Position numbers and translations under genes: made by a program. From Hymenobacteraceae bacterium (GTDB taxonomy: Bacteria > Bacteroidota > Bacteroidia > Cytophagales > Flexibacteraceae), in assembly GCA_947459175.1 (NCBI GenBank), contig CANHCT010000007.1:1-47139 (forward strand): a stretch of DNA of 47,139 nucleotides. The letters are read 5' to 3'. Shown here piece after piece: positions 33,830 through 42,371 of the stretch. Each line of letters opens with the position of its first letter. Positions within the stretch are counted from its first letter, which is position 1. Below the pieces are notes generated by a model. The model searched no databases and had not been told where the DNA came from. It saw nothing but the letters and a program-made list of their open reading frames with translations.

Positions 33830-34873
33830 ATGTCTGAAAAATCCTCGATTGCACTCACCCAATTCAGCCACGGGGCCGGTTGCGGTTGCAAACTTTCGCC
33901 CGCCGTTCTTGAGCAAATTGTTCAGCGCTTCGATGCTGTTCATCATTTTTCTGATTTGCTGGTGGGCAACGAAGGCAAAGACGATGCAGCGGTTTTTAGG
34001 GTGAATGATGAACAAGCCATCATCAGCACCACTGATTTTTTTATGCCCATTGTGGACGACCCTTTTGATTTCGGACAAATTGCATCGGCCAATTCCATTT
34101 CGGATGTGTACGCCATGGGGGGCAAACCCCTGATGGCCATCGCCATACTGGGCTGGCCCATAGATAAAATTCCTGCCGAAGAGGCGGCCCGGGTGATAGA
34201 GGGCAGCCGGGTGGTTTGCTCCAAAGCCGGCATTCCCCTGGCGGGTGGTCACAGCATCGACTGCCCTGAGCCGGTTTTCGGCCTTGCCGTTACAGGGATG
34301 GTGCATCCCAAACATGTAAAGCGGAATGCAGGGGCAAGCCCCGGTTCGATGCTGTATCTGACCAAACCCATAGGAGTGGGTATTATCACTACGGCCCAAA
34401 AACGGGGTCTGGCCTCTGCTCAGGCGCTGGAAAAAGCCAGAGACCAGATGATTACCCTCAATGAAATCGGCAGCCTGCTGGGAGAATGGCCTGAAGCAGA
34501 AGCCTTAACGGATGTCACCGGTTTCGGACTTCTGGGGCATCTGCTGGAAATGTGCGAGGCTTCTGATGTTTCAGCCGAAATCAGTTTTGCCAAAGTACCT
34601 AAACTGGCGGAAGCCGAGATTCTGCTCGAAAAAGGTTGTATTCCGGGGGGAACCAAAAGAAATCTGGCCAGCTACGGTGCCAAAATTCAAGGCGGCAGCG
34701 ACACCGAAAAACACTGGCTTGCCGATCCGCAGACCAGCGGAGGGTTGCTGATTTCGGTGCAAAAAGAAGCGGCCGAAAAATTTGAAACATTTGCAAAAAA
34801 TCATGGCCTGAGCCTGAAACCTTTCGGAGAAGTGGTGAAAAAGCAGTCCCGCGCCATTTCAATATTGCCCTGA
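33830..34873 (+). CDS. selD: selenide, water dikinase (selenophosphate synthetase)
   Basis: Makes selenophosphate from selenide and ATP for selenocysteine or selenouridine. The 347-residue protein carries the active-site motif HGAGCGCKLSP, with C18 and K21; C18 is encoded by an ordinary cysteine codon (not a Sec TGA). Other motifs are GNEGKDDAAVF, STTDFFMPIVDDPF, ANSISDVYAMGG and GGHSIDCPEP. Length is normal. In many Bacteroidetes it works with the tRNA 2-selenouridine pathway; no partner is visible here. It follows the repeat protein with a 3-base gap. Confidence 0.95.
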   Translation: MSEKSSIALTQFSHGAGCGCKLSPAVLEQIVQRFDAVHHFSDLLVGNEGKDDAAVFRVNDEQAIISTTDFFMPIVDDPFDFGQIASANSISDVYAMGGKPLMAIAILGWPIDKIPAEEAARVIEGSRVVCSKAGIPLAGGHSIDCPEPVFGLAVTGMVHPKHVKRNAGASPGSMLYLTKPIGVGIITTAQKRGLASAQALEKARDQMITLNEIGSLLGEWPEAEALTDVTGFGLLGHLLEMCEASDVSAEISFAKVPKLAEAEILLEKGCIPGGTKRNLASYGAKIQGGSDTEKHWLADPQTSGGLLISVQKEAAEKFETFAKNHGLSLKPFGEVVKKQSRAISILP

Positions 34874-35011
34874 TTCCTGTCTTTCGAAAAAATTTTTTTA
34901 TTAATTTTTTAAAAAAAATCGGCTTTTTGTATCAAAATTTTAACGAAAGTGTTGCCCTCTTGCCAATTATCGAAATTTTTCTCCAATGCTTGGCCGGCCA
35001 CTTTTGGGCTT

Positions 35012-35019
35012 TACTTTTG
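35012..35019 (+). promoter_or_regulatory. -7 promoter box (TACTTTTG) with -33-like CTTG
   Basis: TACTTTTG is an exact TAnnTTTG match. CTTG at 34989-34992 lies 19 bases upstream, a fitting -33 spacing with one mismatch to TTTG. It stands in the gap after selD and points at the hairpin unit that ends in a terminator. Confidence 0.6.
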
Positions 35020-35025
35020 ATGCAC

Positions 35026-35139
35026 ATAAAGGCTGTTTAAGCCACCTTCCGAATATACCATTCTAACCAAATATTAAGCTGGTTATCAAACCAGTTCAGG
35101 AATAAAAAAATCCGGTCTTTTAAGGCCGGATTTTTTGTT
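35026..35139 (+). ncRNA. candidate small RNA between selD and sufE
   Basis: A unit of about 110 bases set off by a promoter box (35012-35019) and an intrinsic terminator (35105-35140). Inside are a 4-base hairpin GGCT-GTTTA-AGCC (35031-35043) and an 8-base hairpin AGCTGGTT-ATCA-AACCAGTT (35077-35096, one G-T pair). No ORF fits inside it. It does not contain the SRP RNA core. It might instead be a leader or attenuator of sufE, but the terminator lies only 33 bases before the sufE ATG and a separate promoter-like site follows it. No known RNA family is recognised. Confidence 0.5.
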
Positions 35140-35140
35140 T
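35105..35140 (+). terminator. rho-independent terminator after the candidate small RNA
   Basis: Arms AAAAAATCCGGTC (35105-35117) and GGCCGGATTTTTT (35124-35136) form a 13-base stem with one T-G pair and loop TTTTAA, followed by GTTTT. It ends 33 bases ahead of sufE. Confidence 0.85.
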
Positions 35141-35172
35141 TAAAAAGTTGTAGCCAACAACTTTGCAAGACC

Positions 35173-35628
35173 ATGTCATCCTCTTCTATACATCAGATTC
35201 AGCAGGAAATTATTGAAGAGTTTGAACTTTTTGAAGACTGGACCGACCGGTACGAATACATTATCGACCTGGGAAAAAAACTGCCTCCCCTGGCTGAGCA
35301 ATATAAAACCGAAGAAAATCTGATCAAAGGCTGTCTTTCAAAAGTTTGGCTGGTGCCCCGTTTCGAAGACCGCCTTCTGTACTTTGATGCCGACAGCGAT
35401 GCCGTCATTGTAAAAGGACTGGCAAGTTTGCTGGTTCGGGTTTTGTCGGGCCATACCCCTGAAGAAATTGCCTCTGCCGACCTGTATTTTATTGAGAGAA
35501 TCGGCATGACCAGCCATCTCGCCCAAACCCGGTCCAATGGCCTGCTCTCCATGGTAAAGCAAATGAAGTTTTACGGCCTTGCTTACCAGGCCAGGCAACA
35601 TTCTGATAACCAAGAAATTCCTTCCTGA
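35173..35628 (+). CDS. sufE: cysteine desulfuration protein SufE
   Basis: Accepts persulfide sulfur from the desulfurase SufS and passes it to SufB for Fe-S cluster assembly. The 151-residue product has the active cysteine in IKGCLSKVWL (C54) and the core SLLVRVLSGHTPEEIASADLYF, as in SufE. Length is about normal (138-150). A promoter-like TTTG (35134-35137)...CAACTTTG (35158-35165) with 20-base spacing lies just before it. carA follows after 7 bases. SufS and SufBCD must be elsewhere. Confidence 0.93.
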   Translation: MSSSSIHQIQQEIIEEFELFEDWTDRYEYIIDLGKKLPPLAEQYKTEENLIKGCLSKVWLVPRFEDRLLYFDADSDAVIVKGLASLLVRVLSGHTPEEIASADLYFIERIGMTSHLAQTRSNGLLSMVKQMKFYGLAYQARQHSDNQEIPS

Positions 35629-35635
35629 AAGCTCC

Positions 35636-36748
35636 ATGATAAGAATTGCCCAAAGACCCGATGCCGTTTTGCTTCTTGCAGACGGCACTTTTTTTTATGG
35701 CAAAGCCCTTGGAAAAATGGGCACCTCCGGGGGAGAATTATGTTTCAACACCGGCATGACCGGTTATCAGGAAATTTACACCGACCCCTCATATTTCGGC
35801 CAAATCATCATCCATACTATGCCGCATATCGGCAACTATGGGGTGGTAAAAAGCGAGACCGAGTCGGATTCGGTGAAAGTCTCGGGCGTGATTTGCGATT
35901 CATTTTCTGCGGTTTATTCCCGGAGCGGGGCGGATGACAATTTGGACAATTATCTTGCAGAAAACGGGATTGTGGGCATTGCCGGTATAGATACCCGCAA
36001 ACTGGTGCGCCACATCCGCCACAAGGGCGCCATGAATGCCGTCATTTCATCCATCCAAACCGATAAAAATTTGCTGAGAAGCGAGGTGGAAGGTATTCCG
36101 GATATGGAATCGCTGGAACTTGCCGGTATGGTGATGACAGCAAAGCCCTATCTGGCCGGTAATGAATCGGGCAAAAAAGTGGTAGTGCTGGATTTTGGCA
36201 TCAAACAAAACATTGTCAATCAATTGATTGACAATAATTTGTATTGCCATGTAATTCCCGGGAATTTTGAATTGGAACCCGTGCTATCGCTGGAAGCCGA
36301 TGCCTACTTTATATCCAACGGACCCGGCGATCCTGCCGTGATGGACCAAGCGGTTTCCACCATTCGGGCCATACTGAAAACCGGGAAACCGGTATTCGGC
36401 ATTTGTCTGGGACACCAACTGCTGGCCAGAGCCTTCGGAATTTCTACCTATAAAATGAAAAACGGCCACAGGGGATTGAATCATCCGGTAAAAAATCTGC
36501 TTACCGGTCACTGTGAAATCACCAGCCAAAACCATGGATTTGCTGTGGAAAAGTCAGCCCTCGTAAACCACAAAGACCTGATTTTAACACACATAAATCT
36601 GAATGATGATACTGTAGAAGGATTGCAATCCAAAGACGGCAGAGCCTTTTCAGTACAATATCACCCCGAGTCTAACCCGGGTCCTCACGATTCACGCTAT
36701 CTCTTCAGTAGATTTGCCAATCTGGTAAGCGGCCAACACCAGCATTGA
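35636..36748 (+). CDS. carA: carbamoyl-phosphate synthase small subunit
   Basis: Supplies ammonia from glutamine for carbamoyl phosphate (pyrimidine and arginine synthesis). The 370-residue product has the N-terminal CPSase domain (LLLADGTFFYGKALG; CFNTGMTGYQEIYTDPSYFG) and a C-terminal glutaminase with FGICLGHQLL (nucleophile Cys) and YHPESNPGPHDS (His/Glu of the triad). The ATG at 35636 is chosen over the TTG at 35579 inside sufE. It converges on the glycogen synthase gene with an 17-base gap. The large subunit carB is not in the window. Confidence 0.96.
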   Translation: MIRIAQRPDAVLLLADGTFFYGKALGKMGTSGGELCFNTGMTGYQEIYTDPSYFGQIIIHTMPHIGNYGVVKSETESDSVKVSGVICDSFSAVYSRSGADDNLDNYLAENGIVGIAGIDTRKLVRHIRHKGAMNAVISSIQTDKNLLRSEVEGIPDMESLELAGMVMTAKPYLAGNESGKKVVVLDFGIKQNIVNQLIDNNLYCHVIPGNFELEPVLSLEADAYFISNGPGDPAVMDQAVSTIRAILKTGKPVFGICLGHQLLARAFGISTYKMKNGHRGLNHPVKNLLTGHCEITSQNHGFAVEKSALVNHKDLILTHINLNDDTVEGLQSKDGRAFSVQYHPESNPGPHDSRYLFSRFANLVSGQHQH

Positions 36749-36765
36749 GGAGAAGTTTAATTTCC

Positions 36766-38616
36766 TCAATATCCGGTTCCCAGCTTTTCATAGCATTTTT
36801 TGTAGTACTCGTACAGGTACTCCCAATCGAAGAGGACGGAAGCCCGCTCGGTATAATTCCTCTGAGTAATCCGGTCGCGGCGGCTCTGCCTGGCAAAACT
36901 CAGCATCTGCTCCGACAATTGCTCTGCCGCATCCTGGTAACTGTTGTACCGCCGGTGGGTAACATATATGCCGTTTTTCTCGTGGTCGGGCATCGATTTG
37001 AGCACATAATCTCCAAAGCCTGAGAGATCACTGGTTACGGTAGGCACTCCGGAAGCAATCGATTCCAGCGGTGTATAACCCCATGGTTCATAATAGCTTG
37101 GAAAAACCCCCAAATGACAACCCCGCACAAACTGGGTGTAGTCCATACCAAACAGGGGATTGGTACTGGCAATAAAGTCGGGGTGGTACACCACCTTCAC
37201 TTTGTGGTTGCGGTGATTGAGGAGTCCGTGGCTCCGGATGGAATTCAAAATTTCATCGGCGGCATCGTTTACCAGATTGTGGGTCACCACCAGGGGCAAA
37301 TTGTCTGATTTCCAGGATTGGACAATCCTTCTCAGCCTGAGCTTCCAGTAGTCATCCACAAAATTGTTGAGGTTGGGAATTTGCCGGGTATCGGGGTTGG
37401 AGGCAACCGCATTGAACAGTTTTTCCCCTACTATTTTTTCAATGGAAGTGGTGGTCTGCCGGATTTCTTCCATCATGGCCCTGTTTTGAAGCGCCGTGGG
37501 ATTCATAGAATGGAATGGCTGCTTGGTCACCATAAACATAATGACCGTCATGTCGAGTCCTTCCAGTTGCATTTTCCAGTTCAGCCGGGCCAGGGCATCC
37601 AGGGTAATGTCAAATCCTTTGTTGCGGAATTCAAAGCGGCCGGAGGTAAAGAAATACAGGGTTTTATCCAGGTCGAAGGAGTAACTCTGGAAAAAATGTC
37701 CCATTACAAACTCATTGATTTTTTCCTTGTACTGCTTGTGCAGATTCTGAAATTCATGCAAAGCTGTAAAACGCTCAATATTAAGGCCATTCGGAACAAT
37801 CACATCGGGTTGCCTGCCCAACAGGTGAAAACACTCACGGGCCGTAACTTCCGATACAGTGGAAAACACGTGGCATCCGTGGGCAGCAGCCCGTTCCACT
37901 TTTACGGTATGCAGAACATTGAAATTGCCGGCCTCTTTGTGCCAGTCGTAAAAAGGCAGATGGTCATAAAAGAAAGAATCGTTCATGGCCAGATAGCGGC
38001 CAAGCAGGGTAGCGTGTGTGGTAAAAACGATTTGATAGGGAAGGCCTTCTCTCCTCAAATCGGGAATACAGGTGGAGGCCATCCATTCATGAAAATGGCT
38101 CATCATCAGGTATTCATGCGACTCTTCAACCTGAGCCAAAAAATAATGAAACAGCCTGACCGTTTCGCCGAAAGCCAGGCACTGATCAAAAAGGGTATCG
38201 CCTCCCGGGGCCTCAATGTGGTGCCTGTCGAAGAGGTTGTATTTGATTACCCCCAGATTGTCGTAGACCTGATAGGGGTTAAGCAATACCACTTTGGGAT
38301 TACCAGATACCAGCCAGCGACCATACAGAACCTGAAATCCGGCTTCCCGCATCTTCAGAACTGCCTTGCCAAAGACATCATCGTATACATCCAGAGGATC
38401 AAATTCAGAGGCATAATTTTTATGAATCAGCGGCCCGATGCAAAGGTAGTTTTCGCCCCAATGCTCCACGGCGGCCGGCACCTTGGACCGAATAACGGTA
38501 TATATGCCTCCTACCTGATTGCAGACCTCCCAGGCTATCTCCATCAATAATTTTGATTTGGGCCCGGAAACCATCGGCTTCAGGGCTTCCTTTTTAGATT
38601 TTTTGGCGTTTGGCAT
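36766..38616 (-). CDS. eukaryotic-type glycogen synthase (GT3)
   Basis: A 616-residue GT-B transferase of the GT3 glycogen synthase family, which extends alpha-1,4-glucan, usually from UDP-glucose. The start EIAWEVCNQVGGIYTVIRSK is nearly that of fungal/animal glycogen synthase. Later SHFHEWMAS, TTHATLLGRYLA, FSTVSEVTARE and VPNGLNIERF fit the same family; the catalytic EX7E motif is E-P-W-G-Y-T-P-L-E in PSYYEPWGYTPLESIASGVPT. Bacterial GlgA belongs to GT5 and lacks this start. It is transcribed as a single gene. Confidence 0.9.
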   Translation of the reverse strand: MPNAKKSKKEALKPMVSGPKSKLLMEIAWEVCNQVGGIYTVIRSKVPAAVEHWGENYLCIGPLIHKNYASEFDPLDVYDDVFGKAVLKMREAGFQVLYGRWLVSGNPKVVLLNPYQVYDNLGVIKYNLFDRHHIEAPGGDTLFDQCLAFGETVRLFHYFLAQVEESHEYLMMSHFHEWMASTCIPDLRREGLPYQIVFTTHATLLGRYLAMNDSFFYDHLPFYDWHKEAGNFNVLHTVKVERAAAHGCHVFSTVSEVTARECFHLLGRQPDVIVPNGLNIERFTALHEFQNLHKQYKEKINEFVMGHFFQSYSFDLDKTLYFFTSGRFEFRNKGFDITLDALARLNWKMQLEGLDMTVIMFMVTKQPFHSMNPTALQNRAMMEEIRQTTTSIEKIVGEKLFNAVASNPDTRQIPNLNNFVDDYWKLRLRRIVQSWKSDNLPLVVTHNLVNDAADEILNSIRSHGLLNHRNHKVKVVYHPDFIASTNPLFGMDYTQFVRGCHLGVFPSYYEPWGYTPLESIASGVPTVTSDLSGFGDYVLKSMPDHEKNGIYVTHRRYNSYQDAAEQLSEQMLSFARQSRRDRITQRNYTERASVLFDWEYLYEYYKKCYEKLGTGY

Positions 38617-38651
38617 GGTTCAATACAATGTGAATAGAAATTCAAAGATGC

Positions 38652-38689
38652 AAAAAACAAAAAAGCCCCAAACTTTACAGAATGGGGCT
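38652..38689 (-). terminator. rho-independent terminator of the tonB operon
   Basis: Read on the minus strand, AGCCCCA (38689-38683) pairs with TGGGGCT (38670-38664) across a 12-base loop and is followed by a T-rich run TTTTTGTTTTTT (38663-38652). It lies 22 bases after the tonB stop codon and ahead of the glycogen synthase gene. Confidence 0.85.
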
Positions 38690-38710
38690 GAATATGTTTA
38701 AAATTTTTCT

Positions 38711-39529
38711 CTATCGGGCCAGTCTGAATACGATGGGAATATTCATCCTGACTTTTACTTCACGGCCGCCATTTTTACCCGGAGACCATTTTGGCATGGC
38801 TTTTACTACCCGGATGGCTTCTTCGTCACAACCGTATCCAATGCCTTTCAGAAGTTTCACATCATCTACATCGCCCGAAGAGGTCACCACAAAAGTAACA
38901 AACACTTTGCCTTCGATATCCGCATTGATGGCCTTTTGGGGATAGCGGATATTTTTGGAGAAATAAGACTGTAAGTCGCCGCCGGGGGGCACGGGGTCCT
39001 GCTCGACAAAGGTGAATTCCGGCTCTGGTTCTGCCGGGGCACCAATGACATCGCCTGTTCCCACCTGATCCAGACTGAGTTCGTTGGGATCGGCATTGGG
39101 GTCGCCCTGAACCGTTTCTGTTCCGGCCACTGCCTTTTGAAGCTCTTCTTGTTTTGGTGGATCTTCTTCGATAACCTCCTCATCTGGCGCAACTTCCGGC
39201 GGTACAAACCTTACCGTAGAAACCTGCGGCGGCGGTGGTGCTGAAGGAAGCGGTGGTGGGGGCGGCGTTTTTGGATCGATGGGCGGAGGCTCTATCATTT
39301 TGGGATCCACCGTTACAATTTTTTCCTCCTGAATGACTTCTTCGGGAACCAACTTTTCCCAGATAACCGGCCCGAGGGTGAACAGAGCAAAAGCCAGCAT
39401 GGCAATGCCCATCGCCCTGAGGACATATTCATCATAAATGATTCTCAGATAAAAGGCGCCATACTTCTTGTTGCGCCCTTCGAAAACCAGGTCGTTGAAA
39501 CTTGCCTTTTTATAATCTAAACTTTCCAT
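38711..39529 (-). CDS. tonB: TonB energy-transducing protein
   Basis: Couples the proton motive force to outer-membrane receptors. The 272-residue protein has a cytoplasmic N-terminus, one helix (about residues 38-57, AMGIAMLAFALFTLGPVIWE), a proline-rich stiff segment (PPPPPLPSAPPPP) and acidic part, and a TonB C-terminal domain with FSKNIRYPQKAINADIEGKV and VVKAMPKWSPGKNGG. The N-terminal cytoplasmic part before the helix is longer than in E. coli TonB, as is common in Bacteroidetes. It is last in the exbB-exbD-exbD-tonB operon, 9 bases after exbD. Confidence 0.93.
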   Translation of the reverse strand: MESLDYKKASFNDLVFEGRNKKYGAFYLRIIYDEYVLRAMGIAMLAFALFTLGPVIWEKLVPEEVIQEEKIVTVDPKMIEPPPIDPKTPPPPPLPSAPPPPQVSTVRFVPPEVAPDEEVIEEDPPKQEELQKAVAGTETVQGDPNADPNELSLDQVGTGDVIGAPAEPEPEFTFVEQDPVPPGGDLQSYFSKNIRYPQKAINADIEGKVFVTFVVTSSGDVDDVKLLKGIGYGCDEEAIRVVKAMPKWSPGKNGGREVKVRMNIPIVFRLAR

Positions 39530-39538
39530 GGTTTCGGA

Positions 39539-40018
39539 TTAATAAGGTGCTTTGGCCAAAAGTTCTAGGTCGGCTGGAGTAATGTCTACCAAGGCATAAA
39601 TCTTCACCCCGGTAATAGCCATTTCGTCTATCACATCCACCACATTCTTGTACTTGGCTTCTTTTTTTGCCTTGATGATGATGATTGGATCCTGAATGGT
39701 TTTTACTTTTTCCAACAATACCTTTCGGAGCCCGGATTCAGAAAAATTGGTCAGTTTGACCTCGGGATTTTCGACCCCGGTGTAATAATACACTTTGTCG
39801 TTTTCGGCCAGAACAATGGTGGTGGTTTTGGATTCCTTCACCTTCATGGTTTCATTTTTCTGGTTTTTCTCCGGCATGTTTACCTCCATCGTTTGCGGCT
39901 TATTGAAGGTAGTGGTCAGCATAAAGAAAGTAACCAGCAGGAATGCCAGATCAACCATTGGTGTCATGTCTACTCGGGTGGAAACCTTTTTCCCCCCCCC
40001 GGTGTCTATATCTGCCAT
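39539..40018 (-). CDS. exbD: ExbD/TolR biopolymer transport protein
   Basis: A 159-residue ExbD with one N-terminal helix (VDMTPMVDLAFLLVTFFML), where the aspartate in MVDLAF is the likely proton-path residue, and a periplasmic domain. The residues before the helix include DTGGGKK, coded by a run of nine G then five A, which is slippage-prone. It lies between the second exbD and tonB, 29 bases after the former. It works with ExbB and TonB. Confidence 0.92.
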   Translation of the reverse strand: MADIDTGGGKKVSTRVDMTPMVDLAFLLVTFFMLTTTFNKPQTMEVNMPEKNQKNETMKVKESKTTTIVLAENDKVYYYTGVENPEVKLTNFSESGLRKVLLEKVKTIQDPIIIIKAKKEAKYKNVVDVIDEMAITGVKIYALVDITPADLELLAKAPY

Positions 40019-40047
40019 GTCATTTCGGTTTTATCAGCACAAGCCCT

Positions 40048-40647
40048 TCAAAGGATTTTGGGTTTGGCCTTGAGGTCAGTAATTAGATTAAACTTGTTGA
40101 TGTTCTGCTCCTGAAGCGTTTTAATTACCTTATCCACAACTTCATAGCCGGCATTTTCATCTCCTTTTATGGTAATCCTCAGTTTGGGATTGGCATACCT
40201 GGCATAGGCAATCCAGTCGGTCAGTTCGTTGGCGGCAGAGTCGCAGGGAATTCCCATTTGGGGAAATTGAACCTTGTCCTTTGCAGCGAGCAGTTCTCTG
40301 AGGTTTCCAACCGGAACACCAAAAGAACTCATCAGCGAAAACTGCTTGATTTCTTCCGGAGTAAAACCCACTTTATATTTTCCTGCCACAAACTCCAGCA
40401 TTTTTTCCCGGTCAAACTGACCATCGATTCCAAAGAAAACACGGCTTTGGCGGTCTATGGAGATGGTCATGATGTCTTTATCGGGCAACTTCACATCCGA
40501 GATGGAGGCAGGGGTATCTACCTGCACCGGATCTGCCGGTTTAAACTTGGCGGTCAAAATAAAGAAGGTCAGGAGAAGAAAAGCCATATCGCACATGGCT
40601 GTCATGTCCAGAGCAATGCTTTTCCGCGGAATTTTTACCTTAGTCAT
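40048..40647 (-). CDS. exbD: ExbD/TolR biopolymer transport protein, longer paralogue
   Basis: A 199-residue second ExbD. The helix is DMTAMCDMAFLLLTFFILTAK with the aspartate in CDMAF. The periplasmic part is longer than in the paralogue and holds GNLRELLAAKDKVQ and a C-terminal ExbD-like ITIKGDENAGYEVVDKVIKTL. Two ExbD genes of unequal length next to one ExbB are common in Bacteroidetes, where the pair may form heteromers. It lies 29 bases after exbB. Confidence 0.9.
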   Translation of the reverse strand: MTKVKIPRKSIALDMTAMCDMAFLLLTFFILTAKFKPADPVQVDTPASISDVKLPDKDIMTISIDRQSRVFFGIDGQFDREKMLEFVAGKYKVGFTPEEIKQFSLMSSFGVPVGNLRELLAAKDKVQFPQMGIPCDSAANELTDWIAYARYANPKLRITIKGDENAGYEVVDKVIKTLQEQNINKFNLITDLKAKPKIL

Positions 40648-40676
40648 TTGTCCTCCTGAACGAGCCTAAACTCAAA

Positions 40677-41507
40677 TTATTTGTTCACGGAACCAACCTT
40701 GGAACCAAAAGTCTGGATGATGCTGAATCCTACCTCATCAATGTTGTAGGTCAGATTGTCAATCCGGCTGGTGAAAATGTTGTAAAAGATAATGGCGAAG
40801 GCCGAAGATCCGATACCCAGGGCTGTGTTGATGAGGGCCTCAGAGATACCGGTGGAAAGGGCTGAAGAATCGGGAGCACCGGCCTGCGCAAGAGCGGCAA
40901 AAGCGCGGATCATACCCAATACCGTTCCGAGAAGACCTACCAAAGTAGATACCGAAGCCAGGGTTGCCAGGATGGTCAGGTTTTTCTCCAGCATTGGCAA
41001 TTCGAGGGATGTGGCATCTTCCAGTTCTTTTTGGATAGCAAGAACTTTCTGGTCTTTCGCCATCTGGTTTTCGCCCATCATTTCTTTGTACTTGTGCAAA
41101 ACAGCCTGAATGACATTGCCGACTGAGCCCTTTTGTTTGCTGCACTCGGAAATGGCACCATCTATATTGTCGTTGCTGAGCATCGTTTTTACTTTTCTTA
41201 CAAATTCATCCAGCGAACCGGTACCGGTAGCTTTGCCTATGGTGAGAAGGCGCTCGATGGAGAAGGTAATCACCATCAGAAAGAAGGACATGAGGACGGG
41301 AACGATTATCCCCCCTTTGTACACGGTGCCCAGCCACTTCCCCATACCTTCTTCAATGGGATGGTTGGCCACATCCCCTCCCTGAAAATTTTCGGGGTTG
41401 CCCAAAACGAACATGTAAAATATCACCGAGAAAATGAAGATAATCACCATGGTGATGCTGGCGAAAAATGATTTTGCCTTGCCGGCGTTTGATTTCTGAT
41501 TAGCCAT
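40677..41507 (-). CDS. exbB: ExbB/MotA/TolQ proton channel protein
   Basis: A 276-residue inner-membrane protein with three helices: one at about residues 12-32 (FFASITMVIIFIFSVIFYMF), one near IIVPVLMSFFLMVITFSIER, and the pair LATLASVSTLVGLLGTVLGM and INTALGIGSSAFAIIFYNIF, the latter being the conserved MotA/TolQ/ExbB channel. It forms the proton pathway with ExbD. It heads the operon. Its likely -7 box on the minus strand is TATACTTG at 41575-41582, one base off consensus. Confidence 0.93.
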   Translation of the reverse strand: MANQKSNAGKAKSFFASITMVIIFIFSVIFYMFVLGNPENFQGGDVANHPIEEGMGKWLGTVYKGGIIVPVLMSFFLMVITFSIERLLTIGKATGTGSLDEFVRKVKTMLSNDNIDGAISECSKQKGSVGNVIQAVLHKYKEMMGENQMAKDQKVLAIQKELEDATSLELPMLEKNLTILATLASVSTLVGLLGTVLGMIRAFAALAQAGAPDSSALSTGISEALINTALGIGSSAFAIIFYNIFTSRIDNLTYNIDEVGFSIIQTFGSKVGSVNK

Positions 41508-41933
41508 TGAACTTTAGAATTGGATTAACAGAATTTTTGTCTTTCAGATAATTGCTTAATTAAATTTTGCGGTCGCAAGTATATTAAATATTCCCTTTGC
41601 TGATAAACGTAATGGCCTTAAAAAAATTTGATTTATAGGCGAATGCCCATAAATCAGGGCTGAGACGTCAGCAGGAGTTCGTGTAATTTTCAAATTTTTC
41701 ACTCTGCATGGGGGTAGGCAACGAATCGAACAAGGTTTTAATGTCCTCAAAATCAAGGATTAGAAAAAATAAGTAAATTTTCATTCGTCGGTAACAACCA
41801 ATTGACCTGTCGTCCGGAAAAACAAAAAAATTTTTTTTAAAATACTCCAAAAAGGAGTGTTATGCCGACTTTTGTCCCCGAACCGGAACAAAAGGGCAAA
41901 TGAAAACCCTTTTGAAAAGCCGGCCGATTTTCT
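41508..41933. other. exbB/ybeY divergent gap with hairpin
   Basis: About 425 bases without a supported gene. A hairpin GATTTAT-A-GGC-GAAT-GCC-C-ATAAATC (41630-41655, 10 pairs with one mismatch) stands 123 bases from the exbB start. A smaller hairpin ACTCC-AAAAA-GGAGT lies at 41844-41858. Promoter-like sites: TATACTTG (minus, 41575-41582) toward exbB and GACTTTTG (plus, 41867-41874) toward ybeY, each one base off TAnnTTTG. No RNA family is recognised. Confidence 0.4.
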
Positions 41934-42371
41934 ATGGCTATTGGTTTCCACAACGCTCCTGCAAGGCATTTTCCGGATAAAAATGTTTTGAAAAAATGCC
42001 TGAAAGCATTGGCAGAAAAACACAGACACAAGATTTTGCAACTCGATTTTGTGTTTGTTTCTGACCCGGAGTTACTTGAAATGAACCAAACTTATTTGGG
42101 CCACGACTATTTCACCGACATCATCACCTTTGACCAATCGGAAAAATCCGGTGAGCTGGAGGGTGACATTTATATTTCGACAGATCGGGTGGAAGAAAAC
42201 GGACTAAAAATCGGAGCCGGTATCAAAGAAGAATACATCCGGGTATGCTGCCACGGACTCCTGCACCTCTGCGGACTGAAAGACAAAACCCCCGCTGAAG
42301 CAGAAAAAATGAGGGCCGGAGAAAATGATGGCATTGTCCTGTACTTCAGTCTTTTACAAAAAAATCAATAA
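41934..42371 (+). CDS. ybeY: rRNA maturation endoribonuclease YbeY
   Basis: A 145-residue metal-dependent RNase involved in 16S rRNA 3' processing and ribosome quality control. The diagnostic motif is HGLLHLCGLKDKT, where the histidines bind zinc; EMNQTYLGHDYFTDIITFDQ and GDIYIS also fit the family. Length is normal. It overlaps the convergent serB-serA gene by seven bases at the 3' ends. Confidence 0.94.
   Translation: MAIGFHNAPARHFPDKNVLKKCLKALAEKHRHKILQLDFVFVSDPELLEMNQTYLGHDYFTDIITFDQSEKSGELEGDIYISTDRVEENGLKIGAGIKEEYIRVCCHGLLHLCGLKDKTPAEAEKMRAGENDGIVLYFSLLQKNQ

Noticed and set aside
33872-33895. Selenocysteine in the SelD active site
   Set aside because: The active-site codon is a plain cysteine codon and no in-frame TGA is present.
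37318-38550. A 410-codon open frame on the + strand
   Set aside because: It is antisense to the glycogen synthase gene, which has clear family motifs. The + frame has no recognisable domain.
39200-39280. A tandem repeat with regulatory meaning in the GGCGG-rich DNA
   Set aside because: It encodes the proline-rich stretch of TonB, which explains the repeat.
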